Origin: DATAMF01 sp964472565
GTDB taxonomy: Bacteria > Chloroflexota > Anaerolineae > Aggregatilineales > Aggregatilineaceae
Assembly (NCBI GenBank): GCA_964472565.1
Contig: CAYYNB010000143.1
Coordinates: forward strand, 1 to 16,157
Direction: 5' to 3'
DNA: 16,157 nt
The notes beneath the pieces are model-generated. The model saw only the letters and a list, made by a program, of their open reading frames with translations, had not been told where the DNA came from and did no database searches. The translations under genes and the position numbers were made by a program. Of this stretch, positions 15,601-16,157 are shown piece by piece. Numbering within the stretch: the stretch's first letter is position 1; the number at the start of each line of letters is the position of its first letter.

Positions 15601-15870
15601 CCCGGCACAGAAGGCTTTATACGCATCGAAGTCGCGGATACCGGTCCCGGTATTCCCGATGAGTACAAAGACAAGCTCTTTGACCGTTTCACGCAAATTG
15701 AAGGGCTGCGCGGGCGTCGGCGCGGTACAGGTTTGGGTCTGACCTTCTGCAAATTAGCCGTTGAAGCGCATGACGGTAGGATTTGGATTGAAGATAACCC
15801 GGCGGGCGGCACCATTTTTGTATTCACCTTGCCCGTCGCTGATCTCCAATCTTGGGATTTGGATGAGTAA
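12667..15870 (+). CDS. Polytopic sensor histidine kinase: about 8 TM - GAF x3 - PAS - HisKA - HATPase
   Basis: Second kinase, 1067 aa. The N-terminal 212 residues form about seven to eight transmembrane helices, a possible membrane sensor unrelated to the two-helix anchor of its neighbour. Then come three GAF domains (about 217-375, 390-545, 562-690), a PAS domain (about 700-815, ILDSMKEAVLLLGAEG) and the kinase core: His842 in MIVHDLRGPLTA, N-box Asn958-Asn962 (NLMDN), G1 Asp991 (DTGPGIP), G2 1020-1024 (GTGLG). The catalytic C-terminus closely parallels the upstream kinase (CKLAVEAH..IW.E..P.GG..F.FTLPV), so the pair arose by duplication with exchange of the N-terminal sensor. AAGGG (12655-12659) is 7 nt before the ATG. 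No receiver domain and no response regulator in the window. Confidence 0.93.
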   Translation: MVSKRLLFVGTLSLFTLAALLSTAFPAASLWIFFILLIGLMLNLGIKLDDILISPAPTAALLAYLTLGIGALWSIAAGVLLGYILLWVYQKRVMVQAGLFTANRLILGLFLAHVVYQQVDGELPLQNLTTSDIFPLALLILVYLGIDLAILGTGFLRQLSRSGPEALGIFFVPLPFAVVGAVTYHQLSSLAFGLLIFSFLIVVLGMFVLVHSRKRSRQQVLELSAISAISQAMHNNLDLNALLDVIYRQVNQLLNVNNFTVALFDANRSTLYFPLNIASHHPVPLPPHEMGTGLIEHVIEQKTSLLLPDRVAQQAQARGLTPPPTPIYSWLGVPLLAPERVLGCLVVYSTRSEQHFSSDDLRQLTTLAGQAGIAIDNAQLYGQARDRSVQLATLNNIASILNTTLNFQQVLDLVSSSAVAMASCDAVALFMWWDGTHRPYVLERMNGLSASFKQDPVRPLIMDIGDLQRRRQPLVVTDVLTDQRTSPVRPAMIRESKRAWIEYLLRTGDDILGVLVFYFDEPRTFSAEEIELLRNFTNQASSSISNARLYTQTDEALHRRVEQLSALADISRELTSTLNLPRLFRLVLDRALEATQSHTGALLLHSDEGMPRLVASQGLSPHKSLLSKATEETFRTGLPSHDEKQLNVPILHGREVYGVISLDRDRDYSADELAFVTQLATQAQIAIENARLFRRIEDARDRLQIILDSMKEAVLLLGAEGHIMLANPRVSDLLGLDPDRIIDLPLGDLVQDAALDIAARLGFSRDSLLKLLQNLKLGQWDATSNDGTRVNFQIQTRFLDRTDAPVRDNAGRAVGLLMVFSDVTKERQLNQAREDLGSMIVHDLRGPLTAITASLKLLNELAPSDSFGVAVRQTTDMASRAVRKMLNLVDSLLDVSKIESGMMTLEREPAQFETLCASVVEELSPLAQELEVNIIVSVPPNMPHLDIDAHKIERVLLNLMDNALKFSPQHGQVIIRALPGTEGFIRIEVADTGPGIPDEYKDKLFDRFTQIEGLRGRRRGTGLGLTFCKLAVEAHDGRIWIEDNPAGGTIFVFTLPVADLQSWDLDE

Positions 15871-15895
15871 GCGCAAAATTATTAACCATCCGAGT

Positions 15896-15951
15896 TCACC
15901 ATTGGAGTTAGTCGGTGAAGTTAGTCAGTCAAGTTAGTCGGTGAATGGTGA
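15896..15951. repeat. Three 13-bp tandem repeats framed by an inverted repeat
   Basis: AGTTAGTCGGTGA occurs at 15906-15918 and 15932-15944; the middle unit at 15919-15931 is AGTTAGTCAGTCA (two differences). The array is flanked by TCACCATT (15896-15903) and its exact complement AATGGTGA (15944-15951), so the repeats lie in the loop of a potential stem. The array starts about 35 bp after the kinase stop. Confidence 0.75.
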
Positions 15952-16040
15952 TGATAAAATCGAACACCCGTGCTATTCTGAATTTGCACGGATTGCACCT
16001 TTAAAACTCACACCGCGAAGATCGATCAATCTTCCCGTCT

Positions 16041-16069
16041 GGCGTCGTGAGATGGGTCCTCACGACGCC
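16041..16069 (+). terminator. Strong hairpin, probable terminator of the kinase transcript
   Basis: GGCGTCGTGAG (16041-16051) pairs perfectly over 11 bp with CTCACGACGCC (16059-16069), leaving a 7-base loop. AATTTAACC and then six T (16079-16084) follow, so the T-run is about 9 bases away rather than adjacent. It lies about 170 bp past the second kinase stop. Confidence 0.5.
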
Positions 16070-16078
16070 AATTTAACC

Positions 16079-16117
16079 TTTTTTCCCCTCAGCCTGCGTT
16101 TAAAGGGGGGGCGGGGG
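16079..16117. repeat. Second copy of the G-rich dispersed repeat
   Basis: Six T plus CCCC (16079-16088), then after a short spacer AA, seven G, C, five G (16103-16117). The last 15 bases are identical to 74-88 at the left end, and the T-C tract has its counterpart at 52-60. The upstream hairpin block shares CTTCCC and CGTCGTGA with the left copy, so the homology extends over roughly 90 bp with gaps. Confidence 0.6.
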
Positions 16118-16157
16118 ACCGGGCAGTTCCTGCCATAATATCCCACTTCTTGCCAGG

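Larger units (their letters stand above)
15871..16157. other. Non-coding right flank, 287 bp
   Basis: No convincing gene follows the second kinase. The segment holds a short triple tandem repeat inside an inverted repeat (15896-15951), a perfect 11-bp hairpin (16041-16069) and a G-rich repeat copy (16079-16117). An open frame at 15941-16138 has low-complexity, unfamiliar composition and runs through these structures, so it is not called. Confidence 0.7.

Noticed and set aside
15896..15951. CRISPR array
   Set aside because: Units are 13 bp and directly adjacent with no spacers, and no cas gene is seen.
15941..16138. Small open frame after the second kinase
   Set aside because: It crosses the inverted repeat, the hairpin and the G-rich repeat, lacks a ribosome site and resembles no known protein.

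Overview
The window (16,157 bp, moderately GC-rich) looks like a chromosomal piece of an anaerobic or facultative bacterium. Long multi-GAF histidine kinases, a complex I-like hydrogenase operon and G-rich dispersed hairpin repeats together suggest Chloroflexota (Anaerolineae-like). That placement is an inference from style, not from a marker gene.

Layout. (1) Positions 119-8718, minus strand: a ten-gene, tightly packed operon for a membrane-bound, ion-pumping group 4 [NiFe] hydrogenase, ending in its own maturation protease. In transcription order it encodes NuoJ/MbhD-like, NuoK-like, NuoL-like, NuoM/N-like, [187-bp gap with hairpins], NuoA-like, NuoB-like small subunit, NuoC-like, NuoD-like large subunit, NuoH-like, NuoI-like ferredoxin subunit, and HycI-type endopeptidase. 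The large subunit keeps both CxxC pairs that ligate the Ni-Fe site, so this is a hydrogenase rather than a quinone-reducing complex I. There is no NuoEFG, so ferredoxin is the probable electron donor. (2) Positions 8865-9791, minus strand: an isochorismatase/nicotinamidase-family cysteine hydrolase, separated from the operon by a terminator-like hairpin. (3) Positions 9920-15870, plus strand, divergent: two tandem, paralogous hybrid-free sensor kinases (membrane segment - three GAF - PAS - HisKA - HATPase). No response regulator is visible. (4) Both window ends are non-coding and carry related copies of a G-rich repeat. The right end also has a 13-bp triple tandem repeat and a strong hairpin.

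How it works together (inference): reduced ferredoxin passes electrons through the 2[4Fe-4S] subunit and the small subunit to the Ni-Fe site, where protons become H2 (or the reverse). The energy drives ions through the NuoH-like coupling subunit and two antiporter-like subunits with intact Glu/Lys channels. The protease cuts the large-subunit tail after nickel insertion; the hyp genes needed for cofactor assembly are not in the window. Whether the two kinases regulate the hydrogenase is unknown; only proximity suggests it.
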